A stretch of DNA of 64,000 bases from an uncultured Prevotella sp. (GTDB taxonomy: Bacteria > Bacteroidota > Bacteroidia > Bacteroidales > Bacteroidaceae): assembly GCA_905196835.1 (NCBI GenBank), contig CAJJWN010000013.1, forward strand, positions 10,838 through 74,837. Reading direction: 5' to 3'. This document shows positions 45,218-54,100 of this stretch, one piece after another. Positions within the stretch are counted from its first letter, which is position 1, and every line of letters starts with the position of its first letter. Both the position numbers and the translations under genes were made by a program. The notes under the pieces are model-generated. The model was given only the letters and a program-made list of their open reading frames with translations. It was not told the DNA's origin and did not search any database.

Positions 45218-45649
45218 TCATCTTTCATTGAAAATAAAGTAAAGCCCGTAACGGCCGTAACGCATGAATTTCCTGTCTGAACTTATCAACGTGACACGGT
45301 CTGACATCGCCTGCGCTATTATAAGCCTGTCGTTCGGGTCGCGGTGGTCGGCATAAAGCGGCAACTCCATCAGCGTCTTTATGTGCTCCATGGTGGTCGG
45401 CACCATGCTTACACCAAGTTCTTCAAGCCGTTTCAAAGCAAGAACGGAAGCCTTGCGTACGTCCTTCTGCCCAGGAATGCGCACCTTTCCTATCTGTATA
45501 AGATGTACAAGCTCGGCAAAACACACCGAACTTGAAAGGAGCAACGTGTCGTAATCTTTTATTACACCTCTCACATCATCCCCAATAGAAGTCCATCTAT
45601 CTTGCCCCACCATGAATGCAAGAATATTCGTGTCGAGGTAAACTCTCAT
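45218..45649 (-). CDS. PIN domain ribonuclease toxin (VapC-like)
   Basis: A 143-residue protein. MRVYLDTNILAFM at the N-terminus gives the first acidic metal ligand (Asp in LDTN), SSVCFAELVHL the conserved Glu, and HRDPNDRLIIAQAM the third acidic cluster; SSDRKF is the last. These mark a PIN-fold RNase of the type II toxin class. The start at 45649 overlaps the stop of the small gene upstream, so the two are translationally coupled, as is normal for toxin-antitoxin pairs. Confidence 0.88.
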   Translation of the reverse strand: MRVYLDTNILAFMVGQDRWTSIGDDVRGVIKDYDTLLLSSSVCFAELVHLIQIGKVRIPGQKDVRKASVLALKRLEELGVSMVPTTMEHIKTLMELPLYADHRDPNDRLIIAQAMSDRVTLISSDRKFMRYGRYGLYFIFNER

Positions 45650-45831
45650 TTCATGATGTACTTCAAGTCCTTCTCGTCCCACGTAAATAACGGCTCGGGA
45701 TTGGTTGCAAGCCACTCCCCCAGCTTGTTCAGCCTCCTCTTGCCGCCGCTTTTCCTGATTTTCTCAAGAAAGTCAAGCACCTCCTGGCTGTTCGTAATCA
45801 TCCGTGGTTTTCTCTCCTTCTTCTTTTCCAT
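45646..45831 (-). CDS. Antitoxin partner of the PIN toxin
   Basis: A 61-residue basic protein with a helical middle (SQEVLDFLEKIRKSG) and a C-terminal stretch ending LFTWDEKDLKYIMK. The gene directly precedes the PIN toxin with an ATGA overlap and has its own promoter, so it is the antitoxin by position. I do not recognise a known DNA-binding fold in it. Confidence 0.72.
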   Translation of the reverse strand: MEKKKERKPRMITNSQEVLDFLEKIRKSGGKRRLNKLGEWLATNPEPLFTWDEKDLKYIMK

Positions 45832-45884
45832 ATAATCACAAGGTCTTTATCCAACCGTCTTTAAACATGCGAAATGTCCGCGCA

Positions 45885-45892
45885 CAAATATA
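45885..45892 (-). promoter_or_regulatory. -7 box of the toxin-antitoxin promoter
   Basis: The reverse strand reads TATATTTG, about 54 bp before the antitoxin ATG. Confidence 0.5.
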
Positions 45893-46071
45893 GTGAAAAA
45901 TCCGGCGTTATCCAAATCAGCCGCAACAAATCTGTCGAAAAGCGGCCACGCAAACATTACAAAACTACTTTTGGCGCATAGTATGGCAGCAACAAGTGCC
46001 GGTGCCGGCATATAAAAGTAAAAGGCATCAAGGTCGGCCGTAATGCCGTTCTTGAGGCCTTATCGCCTTTG

Positions 46072-46145
46072 TCGGGATGACTGGACTCGAACCAGCGACC
46101 TCACGCCCCCCAGACGCGTGCGCTAACCAACTGCGCTACATCCCG
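46072..46145 (-). tRNA. tRNA-Pro (anticodon GGG)
   Basis: The reverse strand folds into a full cloverleaf: acceptor CGGGATG with CATCCCG, D arm GCGC/GCGC, anticodon loop CTGGGGG, T arm GCTGG TTCGAGT CCAGT, discriminator A. CCA is not encoded, so the cca product is needed. Reads CCC and CCU codons. Confidence 0.95.
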
Positions 46146-46160
46146 TTCCATAAGCGAGTG

Positions 46161-46168
46161 CAAAAGTA
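46161..46168 (-). promoter_or_regulatory. -7 box of the tRNA-Pro promoter
   Basis: The reverse strand reads TACTTTTG, 15 bp before the tRNA 5' end. Confidence 0.6.
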
Positions 46169-46310
46169 CATACTTATTGTGAAACAGCCAAATTTTCAGC
46201 CGTTTTTTTCATCTTTTACGTCAAAAAACATGGGTTTTCACGCCGCAAAGCAAGCAGCGAAGGAAGCTGTGGCGGCACATCGCTGAAAATGCGCAGGCAA
46301 GGGGTTTTGC

Positions 46311-46398
46311 AAAAGGCCGTCTTTCGCACTGCAAAAGGACACCTTTCATCGTGTAAAAGACGGTCTTTCGCAAGCCAAAAGGCCGCCTTTTGCAAAAC
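46311..46398. repeat. 22-bp-period repeat array, four units
   Basis: Cores start at 46311, 46333, 46355 and 46377. It lies between the divergent tRNA-Pro and prolyl oligopeptidase genes, just downstream of the A/T-rich sequence behind the tRNA promoter. Nothing else is seen in 46169-46470. Confidence 0.9.
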
Positions 46399-46523
46399 CA
46401 CCGTAAAACAAGCACAAAACAACCGGCTGACGGGCACAAAACCGTCGGCGGCTGACGGCTTTCTCGAAAATATTTCGTAATATTGCAGGCTGACAAATGG
46501 AAACATACAAACAGACAAATACT

Positions 46524-48647
46524 ATGAACAAGAAACTGCTTATCCTGCCCGTGGCAGGCATGGTGATGGCCGCCAACGGACAGACGGCGCAGCCGCAGCT
46601 GACTTACCCCGAGACGGCGAAAACCGGTGTGGTTGACACGTATTTCGGCACGTCCGTGCCCGACCCTTACCGCTGGCTGGAGAACGACACGAGCGCGCAG
46701 ACGGCGGCGTGGGTGGCCGCGCAGAACAAGGCTACGGGCGAATACCTGTCAAAAATCCCCTTCCGAGGCGCGCTGCTAAGGAGGCTCACTGCCGTGGCCG
46801 ACTACGAGAAGATAGGCGCTCCGGCGAAGAAGCACGGCAAGTATTACTTCTACAAGAACGACGGACTGCAAAACCAGAGCGTGCTCTACGTACAGGACAG
46901 CCTCGACGGGGAGGCACGCGTGATGCTCGACCCCAACAAGCTGTCGACCGACGGCACCGTGGCCCTTACGGGAACAAGCTTCTCGCACGACGGCAAACGC
47001 ATGGCCTACACCATCTCGCGCAGCGGCTCTGACTGGACGGAAATATACGTCATCGACACAGAAAGCGGCCAAACGCTCGACGACCACATCGTGTGGGCCA
47101 AGTTCACGGGCGCGGCATGGCACGGAGACGGCTTCTATTACAGCGCATACGACGCGCCCGAGGCCGGCAAGGAATACTCCAACGTGAACGAGAACCACAA
47201 GATATACTACCACAAGCTCGGCACTCCGCAGAGCGCGGACAGGCTCGTCTACGAGAACAAGGCTTACCCCAAGCGCTTCTACTCGGCCAGCGTAAGCGAC
47301 GACGAGACGCTGCTCTTCGTCTACGAGAGCGGCGACGGGGCCGGCAACGCCCTCTACGTGAAAGACCTTACCAAGCCCGACGCGCCGCTTACGGCCATGG
47401 CTACGGACATGAGATACCAGTATTACCCCATCGAGACCATCAACGGCAAGACATACATCTTCACCAACTACGGCGCGCCAAAAGGCCGGATAATGGCCGC
47501 AACGGTGGCAAAACCGGCGTTGAAGGACTGGACGGAGGTAGTAGCCGAAGGCCAGTCGGTGCTCTCCGGCGTACAGGTAATCGGCGGAAAGCTGCTGCTC
47601 ACGTACGACAAGGACGTAGCCAACCACGCCTACGTGTACTCGCTGGACGGCAAAATGGAGCATGAAGTCAGCCTGCCCGGCCTCGGCTCCGTAGGCTTCA
47701 GCGGCGACAAGGACGACCGGGAGTGCTTCTTCACCTTCACGTCGTTCACCGTCCCCGGCGCCGTTTACCGTTACGACATCGGGCAAAACACGTATTCACT
47801 CTTGCGCGCACCCAAGGTTGGCTTCGATGCCGACGCCTTCGTCACCGAACAGGTGTTCTATCCCAGCAAGGACGGAACACGCATCCCGATGTTCCTTACC
47901 TACAAGAAAGGGCTGAAACGCGACGGCCACAACCCCGTTTACCTGTACGGCTACGGCGGTTTCAACATCAGCCTCAACCCAGGCTTCTCCTCATCTCGCA
48001 TTCCCTTCCTTGAAAGCGGAGGCATATACGCCCAGGCCAACCTGCGCGGAGGCGGCGAATACGGTGAGGAATGGCACCAGGCAGGCACGAAGATGAGGAA
48101 GCAAAACGTGTTCGACGACTTCATCGCGGCGGCCGAATGGCTGATAAAGAACGGCTATACGGGCAAGGACAAGATTGCCATAGTAGGCGGCTCTAACGGC
48201 GGACTGCTCGTAGGTGCGTGCATGACGCAGCGGCCCGACCTGTTCCGCGTGGCCGTTCCGCAGGTGGGAGTGATGGACATGCTGCGCTATCACAAGTTCA
48301 CCATCGGCTGGAACTGGGCCAGCGACTACGGCACGAGCGACGACTCAAAGGAGATGTTTGAGTATCTTAAATCGTATTCGCCCCTGCACAACCTCAAGAA
48401 AGGCATGCGCTACCCGGCCACACTCGTGACAACGGCCGACCATGACGACCGCGTCGTGCCGGCGCACTCGTTCAAGTTTGCCGCCACCTTGCAGGAATGC
48501 AACGACGGAACACACCCCACCCTAATACGCATCGACAGCAAGGCGGGCCACGGAGCAGGCAAACCCATGAGCAAGGTGCTCGAGGAACAGGCCGACATCT
48601 ACGGCTTCATAATGCACAACCTTGGCATGAACTTCCCTGCGGAATAA
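46524..48647 (+). CDS. Prolyl oligopeptidase (S9A family)
   Basis: A 707-residue serine peptidase that cleaves short peptides after proline. A short signal-like N-terminus (MNKKLLILPVAGMVMAANG) suggests periplasmic location. The seven-bladed propeller domain (about 75-420) carries the usual opening YPETAKTGVVDTYFGTSVPDPYRWLEN at its front. The catalytic domain has GGSNGGLLVG (Ser near 556), the Asp in DHDDRVVPAHS (near 641) and the His in GHGAGKP (near 675). ATG 46524 is chosen over 46497 because it gives the signal peptide; a near-consensus -7 box (TAATATTG, 46478-46485) lies upstream. Confidence 0.93.
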   Translation: MNKKLLILPVAGMVMAANGQTAQPQLTYPETAKTGVVDTYFGTSVPDPYRWLENDTSAQTAAWVAAQNKATGEYLSKIPFRGALLRRLTAVADYEKIGAPAKKHGKYYFYKNDGLQNQSVLYVQDSLDGEARVMLDPNKLSTDGTVALTGTSFSHDGKRMAYTISRSGSDWTEIYVIDTESGQTLDDHIVWAKFTGAAWHGDGFYYSAYDAPEAGKEYSNVNENHKIYYHKLGTPQSADRLVYENKAYPKRFYSASVSDDETLLFVYESGDGAGNALYVKDLTKPDAPLTAMATDMRYQYYPIETINGKTYIFTNYGAPKGRIMAATVAKPALKDWTEVVAEGQSVLSGVQVIGGKLLLTYDKDVANHAYVYSLDGKMEHEVSLPGLGSVGFSGDKDDRECFFTFTSFTVPGAVYRYDIGQNTYSLLRAPKVGFDADAFVTEQVFYPSKDGTRIPMFLTYKKGLKRDGHNPVYLYGYGGFNISLNPGFSSSRIPFLESGGIYAQANLRGGGEYGEEWHQAGTKMRKQNVFDDFIAAAEWLIKNGYTGKDKIAIVGGSNGGLLVGACMTQRPDLFRVAVPQVGVMDMLRYHKFTIGWNWASDYGTSDDSKEMFEYLKSYSPLHNLKKGMRYPATLVTTADHDDRVVPAHSFKFAATLQECNDGTHPTLIRIDSKAGHGAGKPMSKVLEEQADIYGFIMHNLGMNFPAE

Positions 48648-48683
48648 GCCATAGGTAAAACAAAAGACAGCAAACAGCAAAAT

Positions 48684-48771
48684 AAAATGCGGCCTTTCAC
48701 ACGATGAAAGGCCGCATTTTGCATTGCTATTGACGGCATTTTGCAGGCCAAAAGACGGCCTTTTGGAATGC
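48684..48771. repeat. 22-bp-period repeat array, four units
   Basis: Cores start at 48684, 48706, 48728 and 48750. Core 2 (gaaaggccgcatttt) is the exact reverse complement of core 1. The flank on the right includes, on the minus strand, CTAACCG, which supplies the tsaE stop codon. Confidence 0.9.
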
Positions 48772-48799
48772 GGTTTGTAACTTGCTGACTGGCAGACGG

Positions 48800-49213
48800 T
48801 TAGAAGCTGACCGTGCGTGAGCCGTCTTCGGCCTCGCTGATGGTTACCTTCACGGCATCTTCAGGCAGCAGGCTCTCTATGAGTTCGGGCCATTCTATGA
48901 AGCAAAGGCCGCCCCCGTAAAAGTATTCCTCATAGCCCATGTCGTACACTTCGTCGAGCTTCTTTATGCGGTAGAAGTCAAAGTGGTAGACGGTTTCGCC
49001 CGATGTGGCCGACGTGTACTCATTGACTATGGCAAACGTGGGCGACGTTATTACGTCGTCTACGCCCAGTTGCTCGCACACGGCCTTGATGAACGTGGTC
49101 TTGCCAGCGCCCATCTTGCCGTAAAAGGCGAACACGCGGGCATCGCCCATGTTGTCGATAAACCGGCGCGCGGCCTCGTTGATGTTGTCAAGATTGCTGA
49201 TTTTTATTTCCAT
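48800..49213 (-). CDS. tsaE: tRNA threonylcarbamoyladenosine synthesis ATPase TsaE
   Basis: A 137-residue P-loop protein needed for t6A37 modification of tRNAs. The Walker A motif GKMGAGKTTF (near residue 32), the switch TSPTFAIVNEY and the Walker B-like HFDFYRI / FIEWPE segments are all present. I take ATG 49213 as the start (MEIKISNLDN), since the longer frame begins in repetitive intergenic sequence. Last gene of the porW-porX-tsaE strand. The stop codon falls in the flank of the next repeat array. Confidence 0.93.
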   Translation of the reverse strand: MEIKISNLDNINEAARRFIDNMGDARVFAFYGKMGAGKTTFIKAVCEQLGVDDVITSPTFAIVNEYTSATSGETVYHFDFYRIKKLDEVYDMGYEEYFYGGGLCFIEWPELIESLLPEDAVKVTISEAEDGSRTVSF

Positions 49214-49222
49214 ATATTTTCT

Positions 49223-49345
49223 TTTTAAGTGACAAGTGACGAGTAACAAGCAGACAAGCCTGTTTTTTTTAGTGACGAGCAGACGAGGTATAAGCATACA
49301 AGCCGATTAGTCTTGTCACTTGTTTGCTTGTCACTCATCCCTTGT
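49223..49345. repeat. GTGACAAGTGACGAG-type inverted repeat words
   Basis: The left part (gtgacaagtgacgagtaaca and variants) and right part (cttgtcacttgtttgcttgt) are roughly reverse complementary and made of near-repeats. It occupies the tsaE-porX gap. The kind of construction, but not the sequence, resembles the blocks at 2636, 27862 and 32586. Confidence 0.6.
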
Positions 49346-49356
49346 CTGCTATTAAA

Positions 49357-50991
49357 TTACCTTTTCCTCGGCCGCATTGTGACGAGCGGAACAAGCATTT
49401 CCTCCATCGATATGCCGCCGTGCTGAAATGTATCCTTGTAGTAAGACACGTAGTAATTGTAGTTGTTCGGGTAGGCGAAGAAGGCGTCGCCCGTGGCGAA
49501 AACGTACGACGTGCTTAGGTTCGGGGCTGGCAGCATTGCGCGGTGAGGCTCCTTTATGGCAAACACTTCTTTTGAATTATAGTTCAGGTTCTTGCCGAGC
49601 TTATAGCGCAGGTTGGTATTCGTGTTGCGGTCTCCTATGATTTTTACCGGTTTCGAGGCGCGTATGCTGCCGTGGTCGGTCGTAAGCAGCACGGTATATA
49701 CGCCCTGGGCGAGCAGCCGGAAAAGCTCCGACAGCACCGAATGGCGAAACCAGCTGAGCGTTATGCTGCGGTAGGCGGCCTCGTCACCGGCCAGCTCGCG
49801 CACCATCTTCGACTCCGTGCGGGCGTGGCTCAACATGTCGATGAAGTTGATTACGAGCACGTTAAGGTCGTTGGCCGACAGCGAGTTGAACTTCTGGAGA
49901 AACTTCTCCGCGCCTGCGGAGTCGTTGATTTTGCTGTAAGAGAAGGTGTCATGGCGGCGGAAGCGGTCAAGCTGGGTCTTGATTAGCGACCCCTCGTTGA
50001 GGTTCTTGCCCTCCTCCTCGTCCTCGTCAACCCACAGTTCGGGGAACATCGAGGCTATTTCAACCGGCATCAGGCCGCTGAATATGGCGTTGCGAGCGTA
50101 CTGCGTGGCCGTGGGAAGTATGCTGACGTAGGTCTGCTCGTCAATGTCGAACATGTCGCCTATTTCCCCCGCCAGCACGCGCCACTGGTCTAAACGGAAG
50201 TTGTCGATGACTATCATGAACACCTTTTCGCCATTATCAAGCAACGGAAACACCTTGCGCTTGAACACATCGACGCTCATCATGGGGCGTTCGTCCACCT
50301 CTTGCAGCTTGGTCTGCCGCCCGGCACCGCCCATGCGGAGACGAGCCGAAGGGCCGGAGGCCGCCGAACGCGACGCGGCTATGTCGTCCATCCAGTCCAT
50401 ATAGTGCGCCTTTATGTACTTGGCGAAGCCGTTGTCGGCCTCCTCTTTCTGCATTTTAAGCATCTCGGCCATGCTGCTGTCGGTCGAGCTAAGCTCCAGT
50501 TCCCAATGCACAAGGCGGCGGTACACCTCCATCCAGTCGCCTATGGTCTTGCAGGCGTCGATTTGCATGGCTATGTCCTGGAAGCTCTGGCGGTATCCGC
50601 TCTGCGTAACCTCGGTAACAATCGCCCTGCGGTGGATGTTCTTTTTCAGCGAAAGAAGGATTTGATTGGGGTTGACGGGCTTTATAAGGTAGTCGGCTAT
50701 CTTGGAGCCTATGGCCTGGTCCATGATGTTTTCCTCCTCGCTCTTGGTAACCATAACCACGGGCGTGGCTGGCGAAAGCTCCTTTATTTGCTGCAAAGTC
50801 TCAAGACCGCTAAGGCCGGGCATCATCTCGTCGAGCAGGATTAGGTCGAAAGTCTTTTGCCTGCACTGGTCTATGGCGTCGGTGCCGTTGGTCACGGCCA
50901 CCACGTCATACCCTTTTTTCTCAAGGAACAAAATGTGGGCGCGGAGCAGTTCCATCTCGTCGTCGGCCCATAAAAGTAATCCGTTGCTCAT
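49357..50991 (-). CDS. porX: PorX, type IX secretion response regulator with PglZ phosphatase domain
   Basis: A 544-residue cytosolic regulator of the type IX secretion system. Residues 1-120 form a CheY-like receiver with phosphoacceptor Asp54 (LILLDEMMPG) and the Lys in YLIKPVNP. A helical linker domain (about 125-210) and an alkaline-phosphatase superfamily (PglZ) domain (about 230-544) follow, the latter with MIVIDNFRLDQW, LVINFIDMLSHART and LLTTDHGS, which supply metal ligands. In Porphyromonas, PorX pairs with the PorY kinase and SigP. An Ala/Ser/Gly-rich insert near 205-235 (SRSAASGPSARLRMGGAG) accounts for some of the extra length. It is directly downstream of porW. Confidence 0.93.
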   Translation of the reverse strand: MSNGLLLWADDEMELLRAHILFLEKKGYDVVAVTNGTDAIDQCRQKTFDLILLDEMMPGLSGLETLQQIKELSPATPVVMVTKSEEENIMDQAIGSKIADYLIKPVNPNQILLSLKKNIHRRAIVTEVTQSGYRQSFQDIAMQIDACKTIGDWMEVYRRLVHWELELSSTDSSMAEMLKMQKEEADNGFAKYIKAHYMDWMDDIAASRSAASGPSARLRMGGAGRQTKLQEVDERPMMSVDVFKRKVFPLLDNGEKVFMIVIDNFRLDQWRVLAGEIGDMFDIDEQTYVSILPTATQYARNAIFSGLMPVEIASMFPELWVDEDEEEGKNLNEGSLIKTQLDRFRRHDTFSYSKINDSAGAEKFLQKFNSLSANDLNVLVINFIDMLSHARTESKMVRELAGDEAAYRSITLSWFRHSVLSELFRLLAQGVYTVLLTTDHGSIRASKPVKIIGDRNTNTNLRYKLGKNLNYNSKEVFAIKEPHRAMLPAPNLSTSYVFATGDAFFAYPNNYNYYVSYYKDTFQHGGISMEEMLVPLVTMRPRKR

Positions 50992-51040
50992 TTGTTGTAA
51001 TTTTTTGGGGAGTAAGGAGGGAAGGGGTTAAGGAGTAAGG

Positions 51041-51083
51041 ACTTTTTTACCGTTTTACTTTTTTACCTTTTTACCTTTCCCTC
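51041..51083. repeat. Low-complexity TTTTTACC words
   Basis: Near-repeats of TTTTTACC/TTTTACTT in the porW-porX gap (51000-51115). Matches the reverse complement of 13483-13515 and resembles 6021-6058. Confidence 0.6.
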
Positions 51084-51115
51084 TCACATTCTCACTCTCT
51101 CACCTTCTCACCTTT

Positions 51116-54100
51116 TTAAAATCCGTCAAGCTCGTAATACTCATCCTCAAGGTCGAAACCGTCCTGGCGGTTGTCCTCTTCGGGAGCGTTGTTGCCGCCA
51201 TCGTCAGTGCCGCCGAAGCCGTCGTTGAACTCGATTACAAGGCCGTCGTCCTGCGGCTTGTTTTCCTCCACTTTGTCATTTGCCGTCTTTTGGCCTGCGA
51301 TTGACGGCCTTTCGGCCTGCGATTTGCCGTCTTTTGCAGGCTCATTTGCCGCCTTTTGCACGGGTGTTGACTGCGGAGCATGTTCAGGTTCGGCAGGAAT
51401 GAACGTACCACCCTGTGTTTCAGGCACTTCCGCCGCAGGCTGTTGCGCCGACGGGGCGTCGTCTATGGTGAACGTGTTACCCGTGCCTTGCGGCTCTTCC
51501 TGCGGCGCATTGTCCTGCACATCGGGTATGGTTATCGTGCCGCCGTCGGTCGGCTGTGCGGCAGGTTCGGGCGTTTCCTGCGGTTCGTCGGGTATTGTCA
51601 CGCCGCCACCGCCTGTCTGCGGAGCTTCAGGTTCAGCCGTTTCAGGTATTACGAGAGTGCCTGCACCTGTGCTTTCGGCCGGCTGCGCATCGGCCGATTC
51701 GTCCATTATCAGTGTTGTACCAGTGTCTTGTGGCTGCGCCGCCGGCTCGTCCTCGATAAACAGTCCGTCCTCTATTACGCCGCCGTTATACAATCCGTCG
51801 CCGCCGTCTTCACCCAGTTCCGTGCCCGGCTCGTACTCTATGGTGGCCGGTTCGGTGAGCAGGCGCACCGTGCTTACCTTCAAAGGCACGAAGTGTTGCT
51901 CATAGAACTTGTCGTAGTCGTTGTAGCTGTACTGCGTGCCGAGCAGCTCGAGGTTGGTGTCACTGATAATTATGGCGCGCGCCTTGGCCGCCATACGGGC
52001 TATATTGGCGTTGCCGTAAAGCTGGCGCGCGTACTGCAACGCCTCGTCGTAGCTAAAGAAGCCGTTTACAATCATGCGTTGCAGGCCGCCCTGCTCGTCG
52101 GTCGCTATGTCGAAGTTGCGCACGATGAAGTTGGTGAAATTGAACCTCGCAAGCTCGAAAAGCAGCTTGTTCGCATCTACGGAATCAGGCTGGTAGACCA
52201 AGAGGAACGAGAAACGCGTGTTGCGTTCGGCAACGAACGTGCGCGCGGCGATGGAGTCGCTGTCGTTGAGTACAACCGTGCGCCGCTCCCAAATGTCGCT
52301 TATGTCGAACTTTCCGCCGTACAGAGGCCGTCCGGCCTTTACTCCGTTGATTATCATTCCGGCCATTTCGCCAACGTCACTTTCGGGGTATTTGCTGATA
52401 AGTTCCTGCATGTCGGCCAGGCATCCGTCGCTGTCGCCGCTGTTGAGCTTGCTCAATCCGCCTATGAAAATGAACTTGTCGCGGTTTGCTTCGAGCGGAA
52501 AACGCTCGGCCGAAAGCGCGGTGTTGGCCGCCACCTCGTCAAACCTGTCGGCCTTGAAGGCGTTGTACGTGGCGGCATATAGCGAGTCCTCGATGTGTAC
52601 TCCGAAGCGTGCGTTGGCCTCGTAGTTGGGGTCAGAGAGCAGCACCGTCCATTCGCTTTCGGGGAAATCGCGCTTTAACAGGTTGAGATACGTGTCGGCC
52701 AGGCTCTTCTCCTTTCGCCGCGAGTACAACAGGAAGAGGTGGTAGTAAGCCTCATCCATGTTCTCATAGTCCTTGTAATTGTCCGTAAGGCAGCGCAAGG
52801 TCTTCTCGCTCAATGCGAGATTGTCGAGCTTGTCCTTGAAAATAACACCTGCATGAAACAGTCCATCCTCGATGATTTTATTGCTTTCGGCCACCTGCTC
52901 GGGCGTGAAAGGTATCTGTTTCAGGTAATATTCGCGCTTGTGCGGGTCGTTGTGGGCGCTGTCCATGGCGTTCTCTATGGAGTCTTGCATGGCCTCAACG
53001 GCCGCTATGGAGTCGCGCTGTTCGTCGGTCAGCTCCTCGAAAGGCGTAGCCTGCGCCACGACGGTCTTGTTTACGCGTTGCCAGTCGTCAACGTTCTCAC
53101 GCCGTCCCCACAGCTTTTGGAACGTAGCCTTACCCTGGCTTACGGCCGTAGGGTTGTAGAAGTACCACGTACCCTTGCTGTCCGTCATGCCGGTCTGCGT
53201 CTTGTTCTGCGCCATGTTGTTGCCCAAGCCGCCCTGTTCGGCCAGATATTGCTGCGCCTCGGCCTCCGCCTGGGCGTCGCGTTCTTCTTTTTCTTTCTTC
53301 TTCAAGGCCTCTATTACGCGGTCGATGGCCTCGTTGCGCTCCGCCTCGGGCATCTTGGCGAGGGCTTGGAGCGAGTCTTGCAGATGCACGGCATCGGTGT
53401 ACGGCACCAGCTCGTCAAGCACTTTGGAACGGTCGGACAGCTGTTCATAGTCGTCGCGCTCCTTTTCCAGCAGCCCGATGGCTTCACCGTAACAACGCCG
53501 TGCGTTGCTGTAATCCTCGCGTTCCCAATACAGGTCGCCGAGCTTAAGCAGCAAAACGCCCTTCTCTATGCCGTTGCGCGTAGACTTGATGTTGCCCTGT
53601 TCGTAGGCGGAGATGGCATTCAGGGTGTCTTTTTGGTTAAGGTATATGTTGCCGATAGCGTAATATACCTGGTCAAGATACTCCTTGTTGTTGTCCGACC
53701 GGGCCATGCGCTTGAGCTTTTTTATCATCTTTCCCGACTTGCGTCCGGCCATAACCTCGGTCATTGCGATGCGTGCGTTGAAGGCAAGTTCGTATGGCGG
53801 ACTTAGCCTCAACACCCTTTTATACGCCTTGTAGGCTTTTTCCTCATGTCCGAGGGCGGCCTCGAGCTGCCCCATCAAGTACCACTCGCGCGCCCGCTGC
53901 TTGCGGCGCATCTCGTGCTTGATTACCTTGCGCAGGTAAGGTATGGCCTCGGCATACTGCCCCGTGTGGATGTAATAGTCGGCATAGGTGTAGTCCCACT
54001 CCTTGCGGGCACGCCAATGGATAGAGTCGCGGCGCATCTTCGTCATAACGTCCTCGGCGTCATAGAGCCAGTCCTGCTCTATGTAGCACTTCGCCAGCCA

